From JBKEDC01 sp047972995 (lineage in GTDB: Bacteria > Bacteroidota > Bacteroidia > Bacteroidales > Prolixibacteraceae), in NCBI GenBank assembly GCA_047972995.1, contig JBKEBD010000044.1, forward strand, positions 1 to 12,544: 12,544 bases of DNA. Direction: 5' to 3'. Below the pieces are notes generated by a model that saw only the letters and a program-made list of their open reading frames with translations, was not told where the DNA came from and made no database searches. Positions 1-7,863 of the stretch are shown one piece after another; positions within the stretch are counted from its first letter, which is position 1; each line of letters starts with the position of its first letter. The position numbers and the translations under genes were made by a program.

Positions 1-1037
1 GGAGAATCCGGATAATGTTGTGTTTCCAAGCAGAAACCGGTTCTGCGTTGGTATTTATTTCCTGATTTACCGGTAAGCGTTCCATCTTGGAAATTACCCG
101 AATAAAACTGAATAGCAGGCTCTGTGGTATATACCTCAAGCACTCTACCTGACGTTGGTTCTTCTACGCGAGCAGCTAGAGTCATTTCATGATCATTTTG
201 ATTCTTATTTAGGATAAAATTATGATCATATCCCATTCCTAATTTGATGAAGTCAGAATCGGCATCAATGCGGTCGCCCACTACTGTTGGAGTTGTGAAA
301 TCAAGGTCAGAACCTTTAATTGACACAATTTCACCTGTTGGAATCAATTCTTCATTAATTGCGGTAGTTGAATCGGCATCAATGTACATTACATGACCCA
401 AAATGTCGCCATTGCCTTCGCCTTTAAGGTTGAAGTAAGCATGGTTAGTCAAATTAAACGGACAAGCCTTATCGGTTGTAGCTTCATAGTTGATTTGCAA
501 ACCATTGTCATCGGTAAGGGTGTATGTTACTTTCACGACTTTGTTTCCCGGGAAACCAAATTCACCATCGGCGCTGTGAATAGTCATAGCTAGCGAATTA
601 CCTTCTTGCACCGCATCAAGCACACTGTGTTTGAAGCCCACAGCACCGTTGTGCAAGCAGTTACCATTATCGGCTGTTGAAAGCTGATAAGTTTCGCCAT
701 CGATTGTAATTTGTCCATCGGCAATGCGGTTAGCATATGGTCCGATAAGCGCATTATACTCGTTGGTTTTATACTCCTCTAAGCTAGCGAAGCCTAGAAG
801 CACATCGGCAAATTTGCCATTGGCATCGGGCACATGAATAGAAAGAATGCGACCACCATAGTTAGTCAATTCTACCACCATGCCGTTAGCATTTTTCAAG
901 GTGAATAGCTTGGTTTCTTTGCCGTTCACGGTTGTTTCAAACTGGGCTTTATCTAAACCGATTGTTTTTTCTTGCTTTGCAGGCGAGCACGCTGTAAAAG
1001 CCGCTGCCAATGCTATTGCTGCAATTTTTAATTTCAT
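1..1037 (-). CDS. galM: Aldose 1-epimerase (mutarotase), lipoprotein, 3' end cut by the window edge
   Basis: Interconverts alpha and beta anomers of aldoses; here it probably prepares arabinose for uptake or isomerisation. I read the frame directly from an ATG at 1037-1035; it stays open to base 1, giving about 346 residues, so the C-terminal tail (family proteins are usually somewhat longer) lies outside the window. Residues 1-16 are a short lipoprotein signal ending in AFTA-C, with Cys17 as the lipidation site, so the enzyme is predicted to be membrane-anchored outside the cytoplasm. GalM hallmarks are all present: LHNG (His129), TNHAYFNL (His199), GYDHNF (Asp271) and FCLETQHYPD with the catalytic-base Glu338. 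It is the last gene seen in the minus-strand arabinose operon, 115 bp after araB across a repeat-rich spacer. Fold and reaction are safe; the sugar preference is inferred from its neighbours. Confidence 0.93.
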   Translation of the reverse strand, partial: MKLKIAAIALAAAFTACSPAKQEKTIGLDKAQFETTVNGKETKLFTLKNANGMVVELTNYGGRILSIHVPDANGKFADVLLGFASLEEYKTNEYNALIGPYANRIADGQITIDGETYQLSTADNGNCLHNGAVGFKHSVLDAVQEGNSLAMTIHSADGEFGFPGNKVVKVTYTLTDDNGLQINYEATTDKACPFNLTNHAYFNLKGEGNGDILGHVMYIDADSTTAINEELIPTGEIVSIKGSDLDFTTPTVVGDRIDADSDFIKLGMGYDHNFILNKNQNDHEMTLAARVEEPTSGRVLEVYTTEPAIQFYSGNFQDGTLTGKSGNKYQRRTGFCLETQHYPDS

Positions 1038-1054
1038 ATGTTCTTGTTTTGGGA

Positions 1055-1153
1055 GGATTGTTGGATATTAGATTGTTGGATTGCTAGATATTAGATTGCT
1101 AGACCAGAGTCTAAAAATCTAACATCTAAAAATCTAATATATATCTAAATATC
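1055..1153 (-). repeat. AATCTAA-type repeat array forming a long imperfect hairpin (araB-galM spacer)
   Basis: The spacer between araB and galM is built from degenerate copies of a 7-9 base unit (AATCTAA, or TTAGATT on the other arm). The two arms are inverted with respect to each other. The apex is TAGAC (1100-1104), loop CAGA, GTCTA (1109-1113). Outward from it TTAGATT (1091-1097) pairs with AATCTAA (1116-1122) and TAGAT (1085-1089) with ATCTA (1124-1128), with mismatches between blocks. The array begins at the araB stop codon. A related array lies between the symporter gene and araD. The role is not known; mRNA stability or partial termination inside the operon is plausible. Confidence 0.7.
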
Positions 1154-2826
1154 TACTTTGTCAACTCAGTTTCAATGAAGTCACCAAGCTTTTTGTAGTT
1201 AGCATAGATAGCTTGATACTTGGCTGCATTTTCAGCGATTGGGTGAAATTCGAGTTCGAATCCGCCGCCCATTTTCGCTTGCGCTTCACCACAAGTGACA
1301 TACACCCCGGCAGCAACAGCAGCTGCCATAGCACCACCCAAAGCACAAGCTTGTTCTGAACGCGCCACTTTAATTGGCATATTAAGCACATCGCAAAGCA
1401 CTTGCATTACCAAGTTCGATTTCTTTGCCACACCTCCCAAAGCAATCACTCCTTTAATTGGCACTCCTTGCTCTATGAATCTGTCCACAATAGCTTTTGA
1501 ACCGAAGGCTGTAGCCTCAACCAAAGCGCGGAAAATGCGTGCTGCATTTGTCCCCATGCTCAAGCCGGTTAAAGCTCCTTTTAGTTTTTGGTTTGCATCG
1601 GGGGTTCTTCTTCCGTTCACCCAGTCGATAGCTAAGGTATTATTTTCGTCGATAGGCAATGTTTCGGCTTCTTTTGAAAGCTCGATAATCATTTTCGATG
1701 CCATTTCGTCGATTAATTGCTTGCGAGTAGCTTCGTCCACAATGCTCGTTTTTGCCAGCACATTGTTGGCTCCCCACATTAAAACTTCGCGCACAAACCA
1801 AGCATACAAGTCGCCATAAGCCGATTGACCAGCTTCCATGCCAAGCATATTTGGAATTACTGAACCATCTACTTGTCCGCAGATACCAGCAATCAATTTA
1901 TCGCCAACTTCTTCATTTGGAGCAACAAGGATATCGCAAGTTGATGTTCCCATTACTTTACTCAAATGATATGGTTCAATTTCTGCACCAATAGCCCCAA
2001 AGTGGCAGTCGAATGCACCAATACCAACTACTACTTCAGTTGATAATCCGAGTTTTGCAGCCCATTCTTCGGTAAGTTTACCTACTTGCACATCGCAAGT
2101 GAAGGTGTCTTCAAACAGGCGAGCACGTAATCCGCTCAACAGCGGGTCTAGTTCTGTAAGAAATTCTTCGGTTGGCAGTCCGCCCCACGATTCGTGCCAC
2201 ATGGCTTTGTGCCCAGCCGAACAGCGTCCGCGAAGCAATTTGCTTGGGTGCGTTGTTCCTGTTAAGATAGCAGGAATCCAGTCGCAATGCTCTACCCAAG
2301 TGTGCGCATTGGCGTGCACTTGTGCATCGACGCGCGACACGTGCAAGATTTTCGACCAAAACCACTCCGACGAGTAAATCCCGCCCTCATATTGGGTGAA
2401 GTCGATATCCCAACGGTGAGCCAATGCGTTAACTTCATCGGCTTCTTTTGTTGCCGTGTGGTCTTTCCACAACACAAACATAGCATTGGGGTTTTCTGCA
2501 AATTCTGAAGTTAATGCCAAAGGTGTACCCTCTGCATTTACCGCCACAGGCGTAGAACCTGTTGTATCAATAGAAATACCCACTACGTTTTCAGCCACTC
2601 CTGCCGGAGCTTGTTTTAAAGCTTCCACGATCGTGTATTCTAGTCCTTCTAAATAGTCGAGTGGGTGCTGACGGAATTGGTTTGCTGCGGGATTGCAATA
2701 CAAACCTTTCGCCCAACGTGGATAAGGAAATACCACGCTAGCCACTTCTGTTCCATCTTCCACATTCACAATTAGTGAGCGCACAGAGTCGGAACCATAA
2801 TCTAGTCCGATTGTATATTTTGCCAT
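1153..2826 (-). CDS. araB: L-ribulokinase AraB (FGGY carbohydrate kinase)
   Basis: Cytoplasmic ATP-dependent kinase that converts L-ribulose to L-ribulose 5-phosphate, step two of arabinose catabolism. The 557 residues are close to the usual AraB length. The N-terminal ATPase-fold domain starts with GLDYGSDSVRS (7-17), the phosphate-binding loop typical of AraB. LWKDHTA (119-125) is the ribulokinase substrate region. The probable catalytic base is Asp273 in GIGAFDCHFGA. The second domain has MGTSTCD (292-298) and the adenosine-side motif ALGGVAKKSN (462-471). The ATG at 2826 puts the kinase motif at the expected position. It follows araD after only 15 bases, so the two are almost certainly co-transcribed. 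FGGY relatives include xylulokinase and glycerol kinase, but the motifs and the neighbours favour AraB strongly. Confidence 0.96.
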   Translation of the reverse strand: MAKYTIGLDYGSDSVRSLIVNVEDGTEVASVVFPYPRWAKGLYCNPAANQFRQHPLDYLEGLEYTIVEALKQAPAGVAENVVGISIDTTGSTPVAVNAEGTPLALTSEFAENPNAMFVLWKDHTATKEADEVNALAHRWDIDFTQYEGGIYSSEWFWSKILHVSRVDAQVHANAHTWVEHCDWIPAILTGTTHPSKLLRGRCSAGHKAMWHESWGGLPTEEFLTELDPLLSGLRARLFEDTFTCDVQVGKLTEEWAAKLGLSTEVVVGIGAFDCHFGAIGAEIEPYHLSKVMGTSTCDILVAPNEEVGDKLIAGICGQVDGSVIPNMLGMEAGQSAYGDLYAWFVREVLMWGANNVLAKTSIVDEATRKQLIDEMASKMIIELSKEAETLPIDENNTLAIDWVNGRRTPDANQKLKGALTGLSMGTNAARIFRALVEATAFGSKAIVDRFIEQGVPIKGVIALGGVAKKSNLVMQVLCDVLNMPIKVARSEQACALGGAMAAAVAAGVYVTCGEAQAKMGGGFELEFHPIAENAAKYQAIYANYKKLGDFIETELTK

Positions 2827-2841
2827 TTCTTTAATTGTTAG

Positions 2842-3531
2842 TTATTGTCCGTAATACGCATTTGCACCATGCTTGCGCAAGAAGTGCTTATCGAGTAATT
2901 CTTGGTCCATTGTGGTGTTTGGGTTCAATTGGAAAGAGCGGAAAGTCATTTTCGCAATTTCCTCAAGCACCACCGCATTGTGCACCGCATCGTGCGCATC
3001 TTTTCCCCATGTGAAAGGTGCATGGTTGTTCACCAACACCCCGGGCACATAGTCAGGATTAATATTTTGACTTTGAAAGCACTCTACAATTACTTTGCCG
3101 GTGTTCAATTCGTAGTCGGTTTTGATTTCTTCGGCAGTCATCTTGCGTGTGCAAGGCACTTCGCCATAGAAATAATCAGCTTGTGTTGTTCCCACGGCAG
3201 GCACACCTTTGCCGGCCTGAGCAAAGCTAGTAGCCCATTCCGAATGGGTGTGAACCACTCCGCCGATGTTTGGAAATTGCTTGTATAGCTCGATATGTGT
3301 GGCTGTATCCGACGATGGCTTATATTTTCCTTCCATCACTTTACCGTCGAAATCTACTACCACCATATCTTCGGGTTTCATGTTGTCGTATGATACTCCG
3401 CTAGGCTTAATAACTACCAAGTTTTTTTCACGGTCGATTCCACTCACGTTTCCCCAAGTGAAAATTACCATGCCATATTTTACTAAATCGAGGTTGGCTT
3501 TGCAAACCTCTTCTTTTAATTGTTCGAGCAT
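2842..3531 (-). CDS. araD: L-ribulose-5-phosphate 4-epimerase AraD
   Basis: Class II aldolase-fold, metal-dependent epimerase turning L-ribulose 5-phosphate into D-xylulose 5-phosphate, which feeds the pentose phosphate pathway. The 229 residues match the family (E. coli AraD has 231). Zinc ligands fit the E. coli pattern shifted by one: His94 and His96 in VVHTHSEW and His170 in VNNHAPF. Asp75 (PSSDTATH), Asp119 (QADYFYG) and Tyr227 in the terminal YYGQ match the residues used for metal and proton transfer. WGNVSG (26-31) and KPSG (42-45) are the substrate phosphate loops. It lies 117 bp after the symporter gene and 15 bp before araB. The related fuculose aldolase lacks the C-terminal YYGQ, so AraD is preferred. 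Confidence 0.96.
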   Translation of the reverse strand: MLEQLKEEVCKANLDLVKYGMVIFTWGNVSGIDREKNLVVIKPSGVSYDNMKPEDMVVVDFDGKVMEGKYKPSSDTATHIELYKQFPNIGGVVHTHSEWATSFAQAGKGVPAVGTTQADYFYGEVPCTRKMTAEEIKTDYELNTGKVIVECFQSQNINPDYVPGVLVNNHAPFTWGKDAHDAVHNAVVLEEIAKMTFRSFQLNPNTTMDQELLDKHFLRKHGANAYYGQ

Positions 3532-3557
3532 TTTCTTTTTTCTTTTGGATTTTATTT

Positions 3558-3648
3558 AAAGATATTGGATTTTCTGACATTGCAACAGTCTAATATCTAA
3601 AAATCCAATAATCTAATAATCTAACAATTCAACAATCAAATCTAATTT
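3558..3648 (-). repeat. AATCTAA-type repeat and hairpin (symporter-araD spacer)
   Basis: The spacer after the symporter stop codon holds at least six near-copies of ATCTAA or AATCTAA between 3590 and 3648 on the plus strand. An inverted partner lies nearer araD: ATTGGATTTT (3564-3573) pairs perfectly with AAAATCCAAT (3600-3609), and GAT(A) beyond it pairs with (A)ATCT with one bulge. The unit and design match the array at 1055-1153. No T-rich tail follows on the minus strand, so it is not a standard intrinsic terminator. A transcript crossing it could still stall or be protected from 3' decay. Confidence 0.65.
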
Positions 3649-5328
3649 CTACCAGAAATAAATATAGAATGCTGCTGTTAAACCTAAGATGATTACAGAG
3701 TGAATTACATCCCAAGTAGTCCAGCTTGCACGAGTTGCTGCTTTTTGTTCTTCAGTTGCAGTTCCGAATACCAAACCTTGAATTTTTTCTTCTGAAGGAG
3801 CTTCAGTGAATTTACTCACTACGAACACTACAATACAGCAGAATAAGAACATCCATCCGCAAAAGAATAACCAGTTCATATCATAGAATAAATCTTTAAA
3901 CCATGTTTCCGAAGCTCCATGAACGTTAGAATAGTATACTTTAGCTCCCAAACGAGCCATACCAATAATGAAACCTGAAATCAAGCCCCACATACCACCT
4001 TGAGCTGATGCCCGTTTCCATGTAATACCAAGCAAGAAAGCGGCTGCAATACCCGCTGCAAGAACTGATTGCACATCTTGAAGATAAGTATAAAGCACAT
4101 CACCTACTGATCGCATGATTGGAATCCAGAGGATACCCAAGATTACAATAACGATAGTTGCAGCCTGACCAATACGCACCAATTGTTTCTCTGGAGTTTC
4201 TGGTTTGAAACGTTTGTAGAAGTCGATGGTGAATAGCATAGCTGAAGAGTTAAACAATGATGCAAGCGAGCTCATTAAGGCTGCCAAGATACCACAGACT
4301 ACCAAACCTTTTACACCCGCAGGAAGTAATTTAGCCACTAAAGTTGGGAATGCTGCATCGGCATTTGGGTTACCATTATCTAATATTGGTAAGAATGAAC
4401 CTGTTTTCACGTGAATACAGTAAGCAATCATACCGGGAATTAAGAATAAGAATACAGGTAATAGTTTGAGATATGCACCAAATATTGTACCTCTTCGCGA
4501 TTCTTTTTCGTTTTTACCGGAAAGTACACGTTGCACAATAAATTGATCGGTACACCAATACCAAAAACCAATAATTGATGAACCTATAAGAGCACCCAAC
4601 CAAGGGAAATTAGGATCTCGATTATCACGAATCAAGTTAGTCATCGTATCTCCATAATCATTAACTACATGCGTGCTGGCAATACGTACCATTTCATCCC
4701 ATCCGCCAACTTCGCGTAAACCCAACACTAGAATAATTAATGAACCTAAAAGCAATATAGGTGTTTGTAGCACTGATGTGTAAAGAACCGATTTCATACC
4801 GCCAAAAATAGTGTATACAGCAGTTATAAGTACCAAACCTATGGCCGAAATCCAAAAGAAGTCGATGCCCCACAATTCCTTAATGCCAAACACTTGCTGA
4901 AACACCAAACCACCGGCATATACTGTTACCGCCACTTTTGTTAACACGTAGCTTACCAACGAAATCACCGAAAGAATGGTACGCGATTGCGAGTTGTATC
5001 GTCTTTCTAGGAACTCAGGCATGGTTAAAACCATACTTCGTGAGTAGAAAGGCACAAACACCCAACCCAAGATAAGAATCATCCATCCTTGAATTTCCCA
5101 ATGCGCCATTGCCATTCCGCTTGATGCTCCGGCTCCTGCCAATCCGATCAGGTGTTCTGAACCAATGTTTGATGCGAAAATAGATGCACCAATCGCAATC
5201 CATGTTGCATCTTTTCCACCGAGGAAATAGTCCTCCGAGTTGTCATTCTTTTGGTTTACTACCCAAAGAACAACACCAATTAGCATTAAAGCAAAAACCC
5301 CAATGACTATCCAGTCTAATAAAGCCAT
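3649..5328 (-). CDS. Sodium:solute symporter (SSS/SGLT family), probable L-arabinose transporter
   Basis: Inner-membrane Na+-coupled sugar carrier of 559 residues with about 14 hydrophobic segments; the N-terminal one begins at WIVIGVFALMLIG. Family hallmarks are IGASIFASNIGSEHLIGLAG (about 46-65), where the unwound first core helix and part of the Na+ site lie; GGMKSVLYTSVLQ (about 175-187), the SSF signature region; and ALMSSLASLFNSSAMLFTID (about 351-370), whose serines supply the second half of the Na2 site in vSGLT. It sits between araA and araD in the operon, so L-arabinose is the likely substrate, by context only. An 86-bp gap with a terminator-like hairpin separates it from araA, so its expression may be lower than, or uncoupled from, that of araR-araA. 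No gene symbol is used because naming varies. Confidence 0.92.
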   Translation of the reverse strand: MALLDWIVIGVFALMLIGVVLWVVNQKNDNSEDYFLGGKDATWIAIGASIFASNIGSEHLIGLAGAGASSGMAMAHWEIQGWMILILGWVFVPFYSRSMVLTMPEFLERRYNSQSRTILSVISLVSYVLTKVAVTVYAGGLVFQQVFGIKELWGIDFFWISAIGLVLITAVYTIFGGMKSVLYTSVLQTPILLLGSLIILVLGLREVGGWDEMVRIASTHVVNDYGDTMTNLIRDNRDPNFPWLGALIGSSIIGFWYWCTDQFIVQRVLSGKNEKESRRGTIFGAYLKLLPVFLFLIPGMIAYCIHVKTGSFLPILDNGNPNADAAFPTLVAKLLPAGVKGLVVCGILAALMSSLASLFNSSAMLFTIDFYKRFKPETPEKQLVRIGQAATIVIVILGILWIPIMRSVGDVLYTYLQDVQSVLAAGIAAAFLLGITWKRASAQGGMWGLISGFIIGMARLGAKVYYSNVHGASETWFKDLFYDMNWLFFCGWMFLFCCIVVFVVSKFTEAPSEEKIQGLVFGTATEEQKAATRASWTTWDVIHSVIILGLTAAFYIYFW

Positions 5329-5353
5329 ATCATTTATTTTTAATTAGGTTTAG

Positions 5354-5398
5354 AAAAAAAGAATCTGAAAATCAATTGTATCGAGTTCCAGATTCTTT
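5354..5398 (-). terminator. Terminator-like hairpin between araA and the symporter gene
   Basis: Read on the minus strand, AAAGAATCTG (5398-5389) is followed by a 21-base loop and CAGATTCTTT (5367-5358), a perfect 10-bp stem. The T-run extends to 5354 (seven T in all, three of them within the stem). It begins 16 bases past the araA stop codon. This is the layout of an intrinsic terminator inside an operon, which would lower expression of the symporter, araD, araB and galM relative to araR-araA. The stem is AT-rich and the loop long, so read-through is likely. I see no new promoter before the symporter. Confidence 0.6.
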
Positions 5399-5414
5399 AT
5401 TTATATATTAAATA

Positions 5415-6929
5415 CTATAATCCTTTCGCCAAGTGGTAGTACAAGTCGTTCCACTTCAATTCTTTTTTGAAGTTAGCGATTTCTGTTTTCTCGTCAATTA
5501 CCAACATTTCGACACCTAGAATTTCGGCGAAATCTTCCATGTACTCTAATGTTAGGTCGTAAGAGAAGCTAGAGTGGTGTGTACCACCTGCTAAAATCCA
5601 TGCTGCTGCACCAATTTCGAAGTTTGGTTGTGGAATCCAAAGCGCACTTGCTACTGGCAATTTAGGCAATGCTTTCGACTCAATACAATCTACCTTATTC
5701 ACAATCATGCGGAAGCGGTTGCCCATGTCGATGACAGTTGCTGCTACACCTGTTCCTGTTTTGCTAGTGAATACCAAACGAGCTGGGTCGTTTTTGCCAC
5801 CAATACCCAATGGGTGAACTTCTAGTTTTGGTTTGTGGTCTGAAATCAACGGACAAACCTCAAGCATATGCGCTTGAAGGATTGCGCTTTGTTCGCCATC
5901 GAAGTTCAAGGTGTAATCTTCCAAGAAAGAACAGCCTTTATAGTCTGGCAAATCTTGGCTCATGAACCACATGGTGCGGTAAAGAGCTGCTGTTTTCCAG
6001 TCGCCTTCAGCACCAAAACCGTATCCTTCAGCCATCAAACGTTGTGATGCCAAACCAGGCAATTGGTCGATACCTTCTAGGTCGTCGAAGTTAGTGGTGA
6101 ATGCTTTCGCACCTTTAGCCACAAGCAAACGACGCAAAGCGATTTCAATGCGAGCAGAATGTATTACTTGTTGACGGTCTTTTCCATCTTCTTTGCAGTT
6201 GTCTGCCAATTCATATTCAGCCTCATATGTTTTCACCAATTCAGCTACTTCAGCATCGGTTACTTCATTTTGGTAAGCTACCAATTCTGCAATTGGGCAA
6301 TAGTCCACATGATAGCCAAACACACGTTCTGCATCTACTTTATCGCCATCGGTTACAGCTACATTGTTCATTTGGTCGCCGAAACGTACCACTAGCATAT
6401 CGCGAGAATCGGCATAAGCTGCAGCTACACGAGTCCAAACTGCAATTCTTTTCACGGTTGCAGCATCGGTCCAGTGCCCCACAATTACTTTGCGGTTCAT
6501 GCGCATACGTGCCATAATGTGACCGAATTCGCGGTCGCCATGGGCTGCTTGGTTCAAGTTCATGAAATCCATATCGATTTCATTCCAAGGAATTTCTTTG
6601 TTATATTGAGTGTGTAGGTGAAGAATTGGTTTGTTCAATTCCTGCAAACCATGAATCCACATTTTAGCTGGCGAGAATGTGTGCATCCAAGTAATGATAC
6701 CCACACAGTTTTCTGCGCTGTTTGCTTCTTTGCAAATATCGTGGATAGCTTTTGAGCTTGTTCCTGTTGGTTTCAACACCACACGCACTGGAATTTCTGC
6801 CGATGAATCAAAAGATGCTGCAATTTCTGCCGAGTGGTCAGCCACTTGTTTCAATGCTTCATCACCATAGAGGTGTTGACTACCTGTTACGAACCACACT
6901 TCGTAGTTCTTCATATCTACTGTTGCCAT
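5415..6929 (-). CDS. araA: L-arabinose isomerase AraA
   Basis: Cytoplasmic Mn2+-dependent isomerase that turns L-arabinose into L-ribulose, the first catabolic step. The 504 residues are the standard length (E. coli 500). The N-terminus YEVWFVTGSQHLYG (9-22) is the family signature. Further conserved blocks are GIITWMHTFSPAKMWI (77-92) and WTDAATVKRIA (153-163). Metal ligands by analogy with E. coli are Glu308 in GAEGDWKT, Glu337 in SFLEDYT, His354 in AHMLEVCP and a His of GGTHHS (451-452); all are present, so the enzyme should be active. The ATG at 6929 lies 19 bases after the araR stop codon, so the two genes are translated from one transcript. It is the first enzyme gene of the operon. Confidence 0.97.
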   Translation of the reverse strand: MATVDMKNYEVWFVTGSQHLYGDEALKQVADHSAEIAASFDSSAEIPVRVVLKPTGTSSKAIHDICKEANSAENCVGIITWMHTFSPAKMWIHGLQELNKPILHLHTQYNKEIPWNEIDMDFMNLNQAAHGDREFGHIMARMRMNRKVIVGHWTDAATVKRIAVWTRVAAAYADSRDMLVVRFGDQMNNVAVTDGDKVDAERVFGYHVDYCPIAELVAYQNEVTDAEVAELVKTYEAEYELADNCKEDGKDRQQVIHSARIEIALRRLLVAKGAKAFTTNFDDLEGIDQLPGLASQRLMAEGYGFGAEGDWKTAALYRTMWFMSQDLPDYKGCSFLEDYTLNFDGEQSAILQAHMLEVCPLISDHKPKLEVHPLGIGGKNDPARLVFTSKTGTGVAATVIDMGNRFRMIVNKVDCIESKALPKLPVASALWIPQPNFEIGAAAWILAGGTHHSSFSYDLTLEYMEDFAEILGVEMLVIDEKTEIANFKKELKWNDLYYHLAKGL

Positions 6930-6948
6930 TTTTATGTATTTTAACTTG

Positions 6949-7668
6949 TTATATAAAATTGATTACCTTAATTATTTCTTTTTCATTTTCGGCTTCTTCT
7001 TCCTCTTCATATCGATAGAGGTAAGCTCCTTTTTTCGACTCTTCAAAGTCTTTTTCTTCCAAACGCACCAACACCCCTAGCGAAAGCACCTTTTTGCGAA
7101 AATTGCCGGGATCGAACTCTTTGTTATACATGGCTTCATATAATCGACGAAGCTGACTAATTGTAAACTTATCGGCCAGTAACTCCGAGCCCATCAGTCG
7201 AATAGATGCTTTTTGGCGTAGTTTGTTTAATGCCAATTCAATCATTTCGCTATGATCGAATATTAAGTTGGGCAACTCTTCTAGCGAAAACCACTCGGCG
7301 CCATATTGCCTCAATAAGCTATCGTCGTATTTTGCCAATCGAATGAGCGAATAATAAACAATACTCAACACGCGTGTTTGCTCTTCCCTATTGGGGTGTG
7401 TAAACACTTGCACTTGCTCCATGTATAGTTCGTCTAAACCGGTGGTAATTTGCACAATACGAGCGGCAGCCTCTTCTGATGATTCTTTGGAATGCAAAAA
7501 GCCACCTAAGAGCGACCAATTTCCTTTGGCTGGCTCGAAGCTGCGTGGATAGAGCAACACTCTCAGTTCTCCATCATCATAGCCAAATATCACGTTATCA
7601 ACAGCCACTAAGTGCTTTGGATATTTGCCATATAACTCTTCTTGCAATTCTTGATGAAACTTAATCAT
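6949..7668 (-). CDS. araR: AraR, Nudix-like L-arabinose transcriptional regulator
   Basis: Cytoplasmic regulator with an N-terminal Nudix fold and a C-terminal winged helix, the type described for B. thetaiotaomicron AraR (BT0354), which binds L-arabinose in the Nudix domain. From the ATG at 7668 (239 aa), HLVAVDNVIFGY (20-31) opens the Nudix fold. The Nudix box region GGFLHSKESSEEAAARIVQI (55-74) keeps Gly56, Glu62 and Arg70, but the REUxEE glutamates are Ile71, Ile74 and Thr75, so hydrolysis is not expected. FTISQLRRLYEAMY (168-181) and NFRKKVLSLGVL (189-200) are the wing-helix region seen in NrtR and AraR proteins. The C-terminus is acidic (EEEEEAENEKE). A GTG at 7725 would add 19 residues outside the domain; I prefer the ATG. 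It is first in the arabinose operon and probably controls it and itself. A relative sensing another ligand is possible but unlikely in this context. Confidence 0.9.
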   Translation of the reverse strand: MIKFHQELQEELYGKYPKHLVAVDNVIFGYDDGELRVLLYPRSFEPAKGNWSLLGGFLHSKESSEEAAARIVQITTGLDELYMEQVQVFTHPNREEQTRVLSIVYYSLIRLAKYDDSLLRQYGAEWFSLEELPNLIFDHSEMIELALNKLRQKASIRLMGSELLADKFTISQLRRLYEAMYNKEFDPGNFRKKVLSLGVLVRLEEKDFEESKKGAYLYRYEEEEEAENEKEIIKVINFI

Positions 7669-7777
7669 TCGGTTGCGCTTTGCGGAAAGAGCTGACAATA
7701 AAGAATAGCTATTGGAAGTTACCACTCCTCAAAACTTTCAACTTATTGTCCCTTATTCCTCATTCATTTTCATGCCT

Positions 7778-7807
7778 CAAATATAAGAAGTATTTTTTAC
7801 TCTTATA
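7778..7807 (-). promoter_or_regulatory. Arabinose operon promoter with overlapping dyad (candidate AraR operator)
   Basis: On the minus strand TATATTTG (7785-7778) matches the Bacteroidetes -7 box TAnnTTTG exactly. Overlapping and extending upstream is an inverted repeat: TATAAGA (7807-7801) and TCTTATA (7788-7782) are perfect 7-bp arms, with GTA/TAC continuing the symmetry inside after a one-base offset. No clear -33 TTTG is seen. A dyad covering the -7 box and the spacer is where a repressor would sit, so this is the best operator candidate for AraR. The operator role is inferred; I do not recall the published motif well enough to compare. Confidence 0.55.
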
Positions 7808-7863
7808 ACTTTGCGTTAATTTTTTATCAATAAAAACGAGAATTTCAAGTGCGAACAGCTTGA

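Noticed and set aside
1055..1153. CRISPR array from the regular short repeats
   Set aside because: The units are 7-9 bases, degenerate and inverted, without uniform spacers.
1295..1819. Long open frame antisense to araB
   Set aside because: It lies wholly inside the strongly conserved araB gene and its peptide resembles no family; it is a shadow of codon bias.
6949..7725. GTG at 7725 as the araR start
   Set aside because: The extra 19 residues lie before the Nudix fold and the ATG at 7668 gives a normal family length, although GTG cannot be excluded.
7753..7773. Six-residue leader ORF (MKMNEE) between the promoter and araR
   Set aside because: Too short, with no codons linked to arabinose or attenuation and no following terminator/antiterminator pair.
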